From: Flavobacterium haoranii
GTDB taxonomy: Bacteria > Bacteroidota > Bacteroidia > Flavobacteriales > Flavobacteriaceae
Length of the DNA: 64,000 nt
Reading direction: 5' to 3'
NCBI RefSeq assembly: GCF_009363055.1
Contig: NZ_CP045292.1
Coordinates: forward strand, 1,674,001 to 1,738,000
Positions 9,493 through 17,574 of the stretch are shown piece after piece. Position 1 is the first letter of the stretch. Every line of letters begins with the position of its first letter. The translations under genes and the position numbers were made by a program. The notes beneath the pieces were generated by a model. That model worked only from the letters and a program-made list of their open reading frames with translations. It had not been told where the DNA came from and searched no databases.

Positions 9493-10146
9493 TTAAAATT
9501 TACTTTCATTTTTATCAAATTTTAAAAACTTTAGTAAAGTTACTGTTATAATAATTCTTGATATAGTATTAAATGATAAAATTATATTCCTTAATATAAA
9601 AGCATTTTCTCTATTATTTTTCCAAAAATACTCGGTAAATAAAAATGATAAAGAAGTACTTAAAATATAAAATAAAATTACACCTATTATATAAAACCCT
9701 GTCCTTTTATACAATGGAGTTTCTTCAAAATTTTTAAAAACATTAATAAACCACAATATTCCACTTACTAAAACTAAAAGTATAGTAAAAATCACAAGTG
9801 GTTGGTCTGCAATTTTTGTATTATCCCAAGTAATAATTAAATAAATATAAAGTAACAAGTAACTTAACGAAAAAAAACTATAAAGCTTTTTTAACTTTAT
9901 TTCTTTATAAAAAAACCATAAAAGAGTATAAAACTCTAAAAAGTCATATAGTCTTATCCATTTTTTGACACTATATTTAAAAAAATGACATTCAACAAAA
10001 GTTGCAAAAAACATCAACACAATGAAAGGAAGAAAATTGAAAATACTTTTTTCAATTTTTCCTCCTTTAAAATAATAAAATAAAAATACTATTAAAGGCA
10101 AAAAGCCTGTAATTTTATAACATATTCTTAATAGCTCAATATTCAA
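9493..10146 (-). CDS. hypothetical multi-pass membrane protein
   Basis: The protein has 217 aa and is very hydrophobic, with about seven predicted transmembrane helices rich in Phe, Leu and Ile and short Lys-rich loops. I do not recognise its family. The ATG is 5 bp downstream of the stop of the 102-aa gene, so the two are almost certainly co-transcribed. It lies between that gene and the histidine-kinase pair, all on the minus strand, with a 190-bp gap before the kinase. A role in sensing or in transport is possible; neither is shown. Confidence 0.65.
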   Translation of the reverse strand: MNIELLRICYKITGFLPLIVFLFYYFKGGKIEKSIFNFLPFIVLMFFATFVECHFFKYSVKKWIRLYDFLEFYTLLWFFYKEIKLKKLYSFFSLSYLLLYIYLIITWDNTKIADQPLVIFTILLVLVSGILWFINVFKNFEETPLYKRTGFYIIGVILFYILSTSLSFLFTEYFWKNNRENAFILRNIILSFNTISRIIITVTLLKFLKFDKNESKF

Positions 10147-10151
10147 CTTAG

Positions 10152-10460
10152 TTAGTATAAAGGACTTGTTATATCACAATTATTAGGGCAATCTTCACCT
10201 TTATCTACAAGAATAGCCGTCATATCTTTACCTGTACTATCAACTCCTACTAAAACTACCGCTATTTTTTTTGCAACTGAATCGTAGCCATAATAAATAC
10301 GTACACCTATAATTCCTTCTTGATTTAATATTAAGTTAAGTGTTTCTATTCCATAAAAACTTGCTTTGATTTCTCCTGGAAATTTTGCTTGGAAATTTTG
10401 AATTAATTTTTGTGCTTCTTCTAAAGAGATTTCTGCACCTGAATTAGGGGTAATAGCCAT
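10152..10460 (-). CDS. small conserved-looking soluble protein of unknown function (102 aa)
   Basis: There is no signal peptide and no membrane helix. The sequence reads as a compact alpha/beta fold: an N-terminal helix (SLEEAQKLIQNFQAKFP), a strand pair around GVRIYYGYD and IAVVLVGVDSTGKDM, and a C-terminal CPNNC that could bind metal or form a disulphide. I recall similar small flavobacterial proteins without a named function. The 5-bp gap to the following membrane protein indicates an operon. Confidence 0.65.
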   Translation of the reverse strand: MAITPNSGAEISLEEAQKLIQNFQAKFPGEIKASFYGIETLNLILNQEGIIGVRIYYGYDSVAKKIAVVLVGVDSTGKDMTAILVDKGEDCPNNCDITSPLY

Positions 10461-10589
10461 AATAAGTTTGTTATTAAGGTTAATAATGTTATAAAAATAA
10501 AAAGATTTTTTAATAAAAAAGAAAAAAATACTGGATTATGATTAAAATTTTGATAGGTATAGAAACTATCGAATAACTAGCGAAATAAA

Positions 10590-11027
10590 CTACTTTTTAA
10601 AAAAAGCAGATGAAAAAACTGCCCAAATTATTCTTATTGCTAAGAATAAAAAGGCATAGGCAATGAAATGCCCAAAATCATAATCCAGTATATAATTTAT
10701 TAAAAGTGCACAAGACAAATAGCCTATTGAACAAATCATAGTACTAATAAATAAGTCTGGTTCACTTTTTCTTTTATTTTGAAGCTTGTAAATCAATAAA
10801 AAATGAGTTAAAAAGTAATTCATTAAAAACCACGAAAATGATAACAGTATACTAATGAATACAATAAAGTAAAAATCTAAATCTAATAACAATGGACTTT
10901 CAACTTTATCAACTAAATCAACTCTAAACAAGAAAATAGCAATTAAAAAATAATATGCTAAACCCAATATAGACAAGAAAAATGTCTTTGGACTCACTAT
11001 CATTTTATTATTAACTGCTACTTTCAT
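10590..11027 (-). CDS. hypothetical four-helix membrane protein (145 aa)
   Basis: Four hydrophobic segments are visible (about residues 14-35, 48-75, 95-112 and 118-138) in a basic protein with no recognised motif. It is the first gene of the three-gene minus-strand cluster, 129 bp upstream of the 102-aa gene. A perfect-spacing tandem repeat lies 114 bp upstream of its start and may control it. Function unknown. Confidence 0.6.
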   Translation of the reverse strand: MKVAVNNKMIVSPKTFFLSILGLAYYFLIAIFLFRVDLVDKVESPLLLDLDFYFIVFISILLSFSWFLMNYFLTHFLLIYKLQNKRKSEPDLFISTMICSIGYLSCALLINYILDYDFGHFIAYAFLFLAIRIIWAVFSSAFFKK

Positions 11028-11140
11028 CTGTTTTTACATTATTTTTGTAGAAATGACTTGTAAATAATAACCCATACCTAACCAAAAATTACTTTGCCAT
11101 TTCTACATCTTAAAGTTAGTTTCAAGTTTTAAAAAAAACA

Positions 11141-11184
11141 ATACGTAAAAACACCTATTTTTATACGTAGAAACACCTATTTTT
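11141..11184. repeat. tandem 22-bp repeat, probable operator
   Basis: Two adjacent 22-bp copies (11141-11162 and 11163-11184) share ATACGTA, AAACACCTATTTTT and differ at one base. Each begins with the palindrome TACGTA. The array lies midway between the divergent starts at 11027 (minus) and 11298 (plus), 114 bp from each. Two direct copies exactly 22 bp (two helical turns) apart suit a dimeric regulator. Confidence 0.6.
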
Positions 11185-11261
11185 TAACTTATTTTAAAAT
11201 TTTATCTTTTAAAAGCATGTTTTATACTTTTCAAAATAATCAAAAAAATCTTCTTTTTTGT

Positions 11262-11269
11262 TATATTTG
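11262..11269 (+). promoter_or_regulatory. -7 promoter box of the DUF1761 gene
   Basis: TATATTTG matches TAnnTTTG, 28 bp before the ATG. No clear -33 TTG is present, so the promoter may need activation. Confidence 0.5.
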
Positions 11270-11297
11270 ATACACTAACCAATTAATACTATTTATT

Positions 11298-11774
11298 ATG
11301 TTATTTAATCTAATTGCTGTTGTTCTAGCAGCTTTATCTACTTTCGTAGTAGGCTTTATTTGGTACAACCCAAAAGTTTTCGGAACTATCTGGATGCAAG
11401 AATCGGGAATGACTGAAGAAAAAGCAAAAAAAGGTAATATGTTAAAAATTTTCGGACTTACCTTTATTTATTCTTTATTAATTGCTTTTGTAGTTCCTTC
11501 AATTGTAATTCATCAAGTTGGCGTTTTACAAGCGGCTGGTGGAAATATGGAAGATGAAGCTTACAAAGCTTTTATGATGGTTCATGGTGAAATGTTTAGA
11601 AGTTTTAAACATGGAGCTTTACACGGACTTATTTGCGGAATTACTTTTGTATTACCAATTATTGCCATCAACGGTTTATTTGAACAAAAATCTTGGAAAT
11701 ATATGCTCGTAACTGGTGGTTACTGGGTAGTCTCTTTAACTATTATGGGAGCCATTATTTGCGGATGGAAATAA
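11298..11774 (+). CDS. DUF1761 family membrane protein
   Basis: The protein has 158 aa, with four transmembrane helices (about 1-22, 50-70, 108-128 and 135-155). The family hallmark is visible after helix 1 (GFIWYNPKVFGTIWM), followed by MTEEKAKK and a C-terminal pair of helices. The biochemical role of the family is not known. It is monocistronic: its own -7 box lies upstream, and a hairpin (11810-11837) follows before the next gene. Confidence 0.85.
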   Translation: MLFNLIAVVLAALSTFVVGFIWYNPKVFGTIWMQESGMTEEKAKKGNMLKIFGLTFIYSLLIAFVVPSIVIHQVGVLQAAGGNMEDEAYKAFMMVHGEMFRSFKHGALHGLICGITFVLPIIAINGLFEQKSWKYMLVTGGYWVVSLTIMGAIICGWK

Positions 11775-11809
11775 AAATATGTTAGTTTTTTAACATTTAA
11801 TTATACACT

Positions 11810-11837
11810 AATCGTCTTACTTTTGTGTGAGACGATT
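11810..11837. terminator. hairpin between DUF1761 and the GNAT-like gene
   Basis: Eight-base perfect arms AATCGTCT (11810-11817) and AGACGATT (11830-11837) are followed by ATTTTTTT. This suits a terminator for DUF1761. The loop contains TACTTTTG (11818-11825), a good -7 box for the next gene, so the hairpin may also be an operator. Confidence 0.55.
11818..11825 (+). promoter_or_regulatory. -7 promoter box of the FemAB/GNAT-like gene
   Basis: TACTTTTG matches TAnnTTTG and lies 24 bp before the TTG start at 11850. Transcription would begin near 11832. Confidence 0.45.
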
Positions 11838-11849
11838 ATTTTTTTGCCC

Positions 11850-12995
11850 TTGGAAAACATTTCTTTTAAAATTTATAAATCTACTACCGAGCTTCCTGAA
11901 AACTGGGATTATGTATCGCATGATAACCATTTTTTACAAACTCCTTATTTAAATGTTTTAGAAAAATCGGCTCCTGTTAATATGGAGTGTTTTTTTATTG
12001 GTATTTTCGAAAACAACGAATTAATAGGAACTTCTCTGGCTCAATATCTCGATTTAAATAAATTAGAATCTTTTGGGGAACGAGATAATTGTTTCAAAAC
12101 AAAAATTAGAAATTTTGTTTTTAGAAATTTTGCCTCACACGTTTTGTTTATTGGTAATAATATGATAACTGGTCAAAACGGTTATACATTTATAAAACCT
12201 ATAGACTTTAAGCATGTAAGCGATGTTATGATGCAATGTTCAAAAGCACTAATTCAATATTTTAAAGAAAAGAAAATTACCATTCATATTGTAAGTTTTA
12301 AAGATTTCTATACAGAATGTTCTGTAGAATTAAAAAAATATGATTTTGGTGCTTTGTACGAATTTTCGGCACAACCTAATATGATTTTTTATTTGAATAA
12401 AAATTGGAAAACTAAAGAAGATTACATTCAAGCTTTTTCAAAAAAATACAGAGACCAATATAAAAGAGCGCATAAAAAAATTGAAGGCATTGACGTTAGA
12501 GAATTATCTTATGACGATGTATTAAAATATGAAACCAACATTTATAACTTATATTATTATGTTGCTAAAAATGCGCCTTTCAATACTTTTTTCTTAGACA
12601 AACATCATTTTTCTACTTTTAAAAAACAATGTGGCAATAGATTTAGAATTTGTGGCTATTTTTTAAATGAAAAATTAGTTGGTTTTCATACCATTCTTTT
12701 AAACGGAGAAACCTTAGAAACTTACTTTTTAGGTTACGACGAAACCATTCAAAAAGAAAGCATGCTTTATTTAAACATGCTTTATAATATGACCGAATTT
12801 GGTATTGAAAATGGCTTTAAGAAAATTATTTTTGGCCGAACTGCGCTAGAAATTAAAAGTTCAATTGGTGCCGAACCCGTTAATATGTCGGGGTTTATTT
12901 TACACACTAATAAATGGGTAAATAAATTTATGGATAAAATTTTTCCAAAACTAGAACCCGAAGTTCACTGGCAACAAAGACATCCGTTTAAATAG
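11850..12995 (+). CDS. FemAB-like / GNAT-fold acyltransferase of unknown substrate
   Basis: The protein is 381 aa from TTG 11850. The frame is open back to TTG 11823, but that start lies inside the hairpin and -7 box, so the shorter form is more likely; no ATG is available near the start. The N-terminal half and C-terminal half each look like a GNAT fold, as in FemAB or peptidoglycan-recognition acyltransferases (KKYRDQYKRAHKKIE followed by GYFLNEKLVGFHTILLNGE and a final EFGIENGFKKIIFGRTALEIK). Such enzymes transfer an acyl or aminoacyl group; the acceptor is unknown. Monocistronic. Confidence 0.65.
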   Translation: MENISFKIYKSTTELPENWDYVSHDNHFLQTPYLNVLEKSAPVNMECFFIGIFENNELIGTSLAQYLDLNKLESFGERDNCFKTKIRNFVFRNFASHVLFIGNNMITGQNGYTFIKPIDFKHVSDVMMQCSKALIQYFKEKKITIHIVSFKDFYTECSVELKKYDFGALYEFSAQPNMIFYLNKNWKTKEDYIQAFSKKYRDQYKRAHKKIEGIDVRELSYDDVLKYETNIYNLYYYVAKNAPFNTFFLDKHHFSTFKKQCGNRFRICGYFLNEKLVGFHTILLNGETLETYFLGYDETIQKESMLYLNMLYNMTEFGIENGFKKIIFGRTALEIKSSIGAEPVNMSGFILHTNKWVNKFMDKIFPKLEPEVHWQQRHPFK

Positions 12996-12999
12996 TTAG

Positions 13000-13023
13000 C
13001 AGTATTCAGTCACAGTATTCAGT
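13000..13023. repeat. direct repeat CAGTATTCAGT x2
   Basis: Two identical 11-mers (13000-13010 and 13013-13023) lie in the short gap after the GNAT-like gene. Related CAGTAGTTAGT sequences occur at 38570 and 45225, also just after stop codons. Confidence 0.6.
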
Positions 13024-13055
13024 TTTTTTACTTAGACTGAAAACCGATTAATATT

Positions 13056-13110
13056 ATAGCCCTGATAGAGCCAAGCACCGTGTGCAGGCGAAAGCTGGAA
13101 ATAGCTTCTA
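13056..13110. repeat. copy of a dispersed flavobacterial intergenic repeat
   Basis: The sequence starting TAGCCCTGATAGAG and ending GGAAATAGCTTCTA resembles a repeat I know from many flavobacterial genomes (usual form: agcCCTGATAG ... GGAtAGC). It is more GC-rich than its surroundings and ends exactly at the stop codon of the ABC-F gene. Only one copy is in this window, so it needs a genome search. Confidence 0.45.
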
Positions 13111-15027
13111 ATTAAAATCTTCGATTTCCATTTGAACGTTTTCCCAATCTTCCATTAATTGTTCCAAATCTTTTTTCTTTTTCTCGTAAGCCGAGAAGAA
13201 ATTTACATCTTCGATTAACTTTTCATAATTCTTAGCTAAATTTTCATCGTCTTTTTGAATTGCTTTTTCTAACTCATTAATTTGACTTTCTATTTTACTA
13301 AGTTTATTTTGTAACGATTTTTGTCTTTTTTGATCTTCGTAACTAAGGTTTGTAGTTTGTAGTTTATGGTTTGTAGTTTTTATTTCTATATTATCTTTTT
13401 TCTCAATTTCACGCATATTTTGAGCATTGCGCTGTTCTAAAAAGAAATTGATATCGCCTAAATATTCTTTAATTTTTTGATCTTTGAACTCATAAATTGT
13501 ATTTGCTAAACCTTGCAAGAAATCACGATCGTGCGAAACCAAAAGCAAAGTTCCTTCAAAGTTTTTTAATGCCTCTTTTAAAACGTTTTTCGATTTAATA
13601 TCTAAGTGATTCGTAGGCTCATCCATTAATAAAACATTTATAGGCTGCAATAACAATCGACACAAAGCCAATCTGTTTCGTTCTCCTCCAGATAAAACTT
13701 TTACTTTTTTCTCTACGTCGTCGCCTCTAAATAAAAATGCACCTAACATGTCGCGTACTTTTGATCTATTGCTATCGTTTGCCGCTTCAATCATAGTGTC
13801 TAACAACGTTTTTTCACCATCTAAATATTCAGCCTGATTTTGAGCAAAATAACCTAATTGAACGTTATGTCCGAGTTTAATTTCTCCATCATATTTAAAT
13901 TCGTTCATAATCGCTTTTGCAAACGTAGATTTTCCTTGACCATTTTGTCCTACAAATGCTATTTTACTTCCGCGTTCAACTAGAATTGAAATATCGCTTA
14001 AAACTTTTTTATCGCCATAATGTTTAGAAACGTGCTCTGCTTCTACTACTACTCTTCCTGGTGTAACAGATACTGGAAAAGAAATATTCATTACTGAATT
14101 ATCGTCTTCGTCTACTTCAATACGTTCTACTTTGTCTAATCTTTTGATTAACGATTGCGCCATTGCTGCTTTTGATGCTTTGTAACGAAAACGCTCAATT
14201 AATTTCTCGGTTTCTTCAATTTTCTTTTGCTGATTTTTTTGCGTTGCCAATTGTTTCTCGCGAAGTTCTTCGCGTAAAACTAAATATTGCGAATAAGGCT
14301 TACTGAAATCGTAAATTTTACCAAGCGAAATTTCGATAGTACGATTGGTTACATTATCTAAAAACATTTTATCGTGAGAAACGATTACTACAACTCCAGG
14401 GAAGCCTTTTAAGAAGTTTTCAAGCCAAATGATACTTTCGATATCTAAGTGATTGGTTGGCTCATCTAGAAGCAAAATATCGTTGCTTTGTAATAACAAT
14501 TTTGCTAATTCGATACGCATACGCCATCCTCCTGAAAAAGATTCGGTTGGATTATTAAATTCTTCGCGCTTAAAACCAAGCCCTAATAAAATTTTCTCGG
14601 TATCGCCTACATAATTATAACCACCTAATATTTCATATTGATGTGTAACTTCACTTAACTCATCTATCAAATCATGATAACTTTCACTTTCATAATCGGT
14701 TCTATTCGCTAACTGATGGTTAATTTCATCAATTCTAAACTCGGCACGTTTAATTTCCTCAAAAGCCTGATAAGCTTCTTCTAAAACTGTTCTACCTTGT
14801 TCAAAGTCGATATCTTGCCGTAAAAAACCTAATTTAATTTCTTTTTCTGTTGCTATAACTCCAGAATCAGGTTGAATGTCTCCTGCTAAAATTTTTAACA
14901 TTGTCGATTTACCCGCACCATTTTTACCAACTAAACCTACTCTATCTCCAGCACCAAGTCTAAAGGTTACTTCATCAAATAAATATGTTCCACCAAAAGA
15001 AACCGATAAGTTATGTATATTAAGCAT
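13108..15027 (-). CDS. ABC-F family ATPase (ribosome-associated)
   Basis: The protein has 639 aa with two ABC cassettes and no membrane domain. Walker A GKNGAGKST (34-42) and GQNGQGKST (about 350); signatures SGGWRMRIELAK and SGGERNRLALCR; Walker B LLLDEPTNHLD and LLMDEPTNHLD. A charged linker joins the cassettes. The C-terminal coiled coil (about 565-639) matches YheS/Uup-type ABC-F proteins, which act at the ribosomal E site. Odd feature: residues 551-560 (TTNHKLQTTN) come from a low-complexity DNA repeat (see the repeat at 13349-13379). No neighbour is functionally linked. Confidence 0.93.
   Translation of the reverse strand: MLNIHNLSVSFGGTYLFDEVTFRLGAGDRVGLVGKNGAGKSTMLKILAGDIQPDSGVIATEKEIKLGFLRQDIDFEQGRTVLEEAYQAFEEIKRAEFRIDEINHQLANRTDYESESYHDLIDELSEVTHQYEILGGYNYVGDTEKILLGLGFKREEFNNPTESFSGGWRMRIELAKLLLQSNDILLLDEPTNHLDIESIIWLENFLKGFPGVVVIVSHDKMFLDNVTNRTIEISLGKIYDFSKPYSQYLVLREELREKQLATQKNQQKKIEETEKLIERFRYKASKAAMAQSLIKRLDKVERIEVDEDDNSVMNISFPVSVTPGRVVVEAEHVSKHYGDKKVLSDISILVERGSKIAFVGQNGQGKSTFAKAIMNEFKYDGEIKLGHNVQLGYFAQNQAEYLDGEKTLLDTMIEAANDSNRSKVRDMLGAFLFRGDDVEKKVKVLSGGERNRLALCRLLLQPINVLLMDEPTNHLDIKSKNVLKEALKNFEGTLLLVSHDRDFLQGLANTIYEFKDQKIKEYLGDINFFLEQRNAQNMREIEKKDNIEIKTTNHKLQTTNLSYEDQKRQKSLQNKLSKIESQINELEKAIQKDDENLAKNYEKLIEDVNFFSAYEKKKKDLEQLMEDWENVQMEIEDFN
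13349..13379. repeat. low-complexity repeat inside the ABC-F gene
   Basis: TTTGTAG motifs are repeated (31 bp). The complementary strand reads ACAAACCATAAAC, a string also present in the purK-purE spacer (38675-38700). It encodes residues 551-560 in frame. Confidence 0.6.
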
Positions 15028-15092
15028 ATTTTGTTACAATTGTTACACATATCAAACTATCCTGTAGTATCTTTGTGTAAATATTTTTGCAA

Positions 15093-15493
15093 ATGTTAAA
15101 AAAGGAACGAAACTCAATAGCATTTTAACAGGAAGTTGTCCAAAATGTCAAGAAGAAAGCATGTATGAAGACAATAATCCTTACAATTTAGGTAAAATTT
15201 ACAAAATGCATGAAACTTGTAGCCATTGTCATACAAGATATAAAATTGAACCATCATTTTTTTATGGCGCTATGTATGTAAGTTATGGCTTAGGTGTAGC
15301 ATTAGGAATTGCCGCCTTTATTATTTCATATGTTTTTATTGGAACATCTCTGAAAACGGCTTTTATTTCGATAATTGTAACTTTAGTTTTATTGTTTCCG
15401 TTAATGATGCGAATATCCCGAAATGTTTGGATTAACTTTTTTGTAAGTTATGACAAAGATTGGAAAGATCATTTAAAAGAAAAAAAGAGCTAA
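15093..15493 (+). CDS. DUF983 family membrane protein, frameshifted near the start
   Basis: DUF983 proteins start with a short leader, then a CPKC zinc knuckle, then a CSHC half and two transmembrane helices. Here the frame downstream of 15161 gives CSHCHTRYKIEPSFFYGAMY and two helices. The first part (KKGTKLNSILTGSCPKC) is encoded in the same frame up to 15098, but the only good ATG (15093) is in a different frame. One added A in the A6 run (15098-15103) restores 133 aa with a four-Cys site. Read as it stands, either an 11-codon peptide is made, or translation starts at ATG 15161 and loses half of the zinc site. Sequencing error is the likelier cause. Confidence 0.75.
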
Positions 15494-15510
15494 AATTTAG
15501 CTCTTTTTTT
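15481..15510. terminator. bidirectional terminator
   Basis: A-rich and T-rich flanks surround a stem AAAGAGCTAAA/TTTAGCTCTTT. It overlaps the stop codons of the convergent DUF983 and FAD genes and can end both. Confidence 0.8.
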
Positions 15511-16545
15511 ATAATATCTATCAATGTTAATTTCATCATCTAACTCTATATTATTTTCTAAATAATTAAATAGATTTAAAGCTAAATAAGGAGCTAGCAT
15601 AACACCACGGGTTCCTAAACCGTTTAAAACATGCAATCGTTTATAAGTGTAATGCGTACCTACTAAAGGTCGTCTGTCATTAACTGTAGGTCTTACGCCA
15701 GCTAAATGTTCGATTATTTCGAAATCACAATTGATAACTTCTTTTAGTTTTTCTACTAGCTCAGTTTTTCCAGCCTCAGTTGGGAGATTTGTTTTGTCTT
15801 TCCAATCATAAGTTGCACCAACCTTATAAATATCATTACCAATTGGTAGAATAAAAACACCTGATTTTACAATTTTATCAAGTTTCAAGTTTGGCGCTTT
15901 AATATGTAACAATTCACCTTTTGTTCCATCTAAAGGCAAATCATTAAAAAAAGGATTTTGATGTAAACCAAAACCTTCAGCGAAGATTATTGATCTAGCT
16001 TTTATTTCCATATATTGAACATAATCTTTTTCAATTATAAGACTATTATAATCAAAAGTTTCAGATGAAAAACAATTTATATTTTTTAAAAAATCTTGAT
16101 AAAAATTAACAAGTGTTTTGATATCTAAGTAACCCGAACAAAAAACATCTCCAAAACCAAACGATGAATCGATGGCTTGAAAAGTCTCATAATTAATTTT
16201 AGAGTTTAAAAATGGTGAAAGTGAAGGTTTATCACAAGCAACAAACCAATTGTTTTGCTCTTCTATAGAAGCAAACTTTCTCAGCAATTGCAATGGATAA
16301 TCAAATTTAACCTCAAGCTTTTTTTCAAGTTTTGGATAGAAATCTTGACAAATATCAACTTGCTCTTGAGCCTTCCAAATCTCAGTAAAACGTTTTAAAA
16401 CAACTGGATTATACATACCACCTGCAACAGTAGAAGACGGTTGTGAATAGTTATCAAAAACAAAAACACTTTTACCATTATCTAAAGCAATATTTGCAAA
16501 AGAAACTCCTGCTAAACCACTACCAACAATAATATAATCTATCAT
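15490..16545 (-). CDS. FAD-dependent oxidoreductase (DAO family)
   Basis: The protein has 351 aa. The N-terminal Rossmann motif is IIVGSGLAGVSFANIALDNG, followed by an acidic end of strand 2 (VFVFDNYSQP). A FAD-binding stretch near the end reads GLGTRGVMLAPYLALNLF, with the preceding ATYDWKDKTNLPTEAG and GVRPTVNDRRPLVG typical of DAO oxidases. It should oxidise an amine or amino acid; the substrate is unknown. It is transcribed alone, with a terminator between it and gldN. Confidence 0.85.
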   Translation of the reverse strand: MIDYIIVGSGLAGVSFANIALDNGKSVFVFDNYSQPSSTVAGGMYNPVVLKRFTEIWKAQEQVDICQDFYPKLEKKLEVKFDYPLQLLRKFASIEEQNNWFVACDKPSLSPFLNSKINYETFQAIDSSFGFGDVFCSGYLDIKTLVNFYQDFLKNINCFSSETFDYNSLIIEKDYVQYMEIKARSIIFAEGFGLHQNPFFNDLPLDGTKGELLHIKAPNLKLDKIVKSGVFILPIGNDIYKVGATYDWKDKTNLPTEAGKTELVEKLKEVINCDFEIIEHLAGVRPTVNDRRPLVGTHYTYKRLHVLNGLGTRGVMLAPYLALNLFNYLENNIELDDEINIDRYYKKRAKF

Positions 16546-16552
16546 GATACAA

Positions 16553-16588
16553 AAATAAAAAAACTCTCATCTTTATAGATGAGAGTTT
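16553..16588 (-). terminator. terminator of the gldKLMN operon
   Basis: Twelve-base arms AAACTCTCATCT (16561-16572) and AGATGAGAGTTT (16577-16588) with a TTAT loop. On the minus strand a T-rich tail follows. It lies after the gldN stop. Confidence 0.8.
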
Positions 16589-16614
16589 TACAATAAATTG
16601 GAGGAAAATTTATA

Positions 16615-17532
16615 TTAATAGTTCCACATATCTTGTTCGAAGTCGCGGATCTTTTCTTTTACTCGCTCAGATTCTAATAACTGCATTTGAGCGTTTTCTT
16701 TTAAATAATCTTTGATTTGTCTATCTGCATAAACATTTTCTTCTTGGTAAATTACCGCACCAAAACGTCTTGCATTTAAAACATGGTCAAAGCTAAAAGG
16801 CATTGCTGAGTTTCTATTATTGAAGGCTTTTGATTTGTGTAACACATCTCTAGCAGCTGGGAAATAAACCCAAAATAATTCAACCATTTCATCAGTATCA
16901 GGATTATCTTTATAAACCTGTACATCAGGAACAACAGGACAAATTCCAAGCATTCTATACTTTAATTCACCTTGTCTTTTATCAAAATACCAATATCCAA
17001 CAATTTTGTAAGCTTTTACTAAATCAGCTTCAATCTCATATTTATTGATATATTGCTCGTCAATTTTTTTTGTTCCAGCTCTATAAGCTTCATAATCCTC
17101 GTTCATTTGCTCTCTACCAGCATCAGTAGTATCGATTGCAAATAATGAAGACTGAATATCTTTAAGAGTCTTTTTTGTAGTAAAATAACTATCGTCATAA
17201 ACTTCAGTTATAATACTGTCTTGAATAGCTTGCTTTAAAACATCATAAAGAGGTTTTCTATCGGGACCTAAATCTTTCTCAACTGGGTAGTATAATGGAA
17301 AGTTAATTCTTTCATCAAGGTCAACTATTTCCCACACTCTTTTACCCATTAAGATATCTCTATCCATAACATAGCCATAAGGTAACGGCATGTCATTTTC
17401 AGCAACTAATTCAGCTTCAGTTTTTTTCCCGATTTGGTCAGGAGTCTTTGCATTTAATAAATTAGATTGTGCAAAAGTCAAAGTTGAACTTAAACCTATT
17501 GCTGCTACTAATATAAATTTTCTCCAATTCAT
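16615..17532 (-). CDS. gldN: GldN, type IX secretion ring-associated protein
   Basis: The protein has 305 aa with an N-terminal signal peptide (cleavage after TFAQ). GldN (PorN) works with GldK to form the periplasmic ring of the T9SS. The family pattern is visible: DMPLPYGYVMDRDILMGKRVWE near the start and the AKPYVNDPDT-like LGICPVVPDVQVYKDN in the middle. It is the last gene of gldKLMN, 42 bp after gldM, and is followed by a terminator. Confidence 0.95.
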   Translation of the reverse strand: MNWRKFILVAAIGLSSTLTFAQSNLLNAKTPDQIGKKTEAELVAENDMPLPYGYVMDRDILMGKRVWEIVDLDERINFPLYYPVEKDLGPDRKPLYDVLKQAIQDSIITEVYDDSYFTTKKTLKDIQSSLFAIDTTDAGREQMNEDYEAYRAGTKKIDEQYINKYEIEADLVKAYKIVGYWYFDKRQGELKYRMLGICPVVPDVQVYKDNPDTDEMVELFWVYFPAARDVLHKSKAFNNRNSAMPFSFDHVLNARRFGAVIYQEENVYADRQIKDYLKENAQMQLLESERVKEKIRDFEQDMWNY

Positions 17533-17574
17533 TGTTAAGTCTTAATTTATTTGGTTTTGTATAATCAGAAATTA

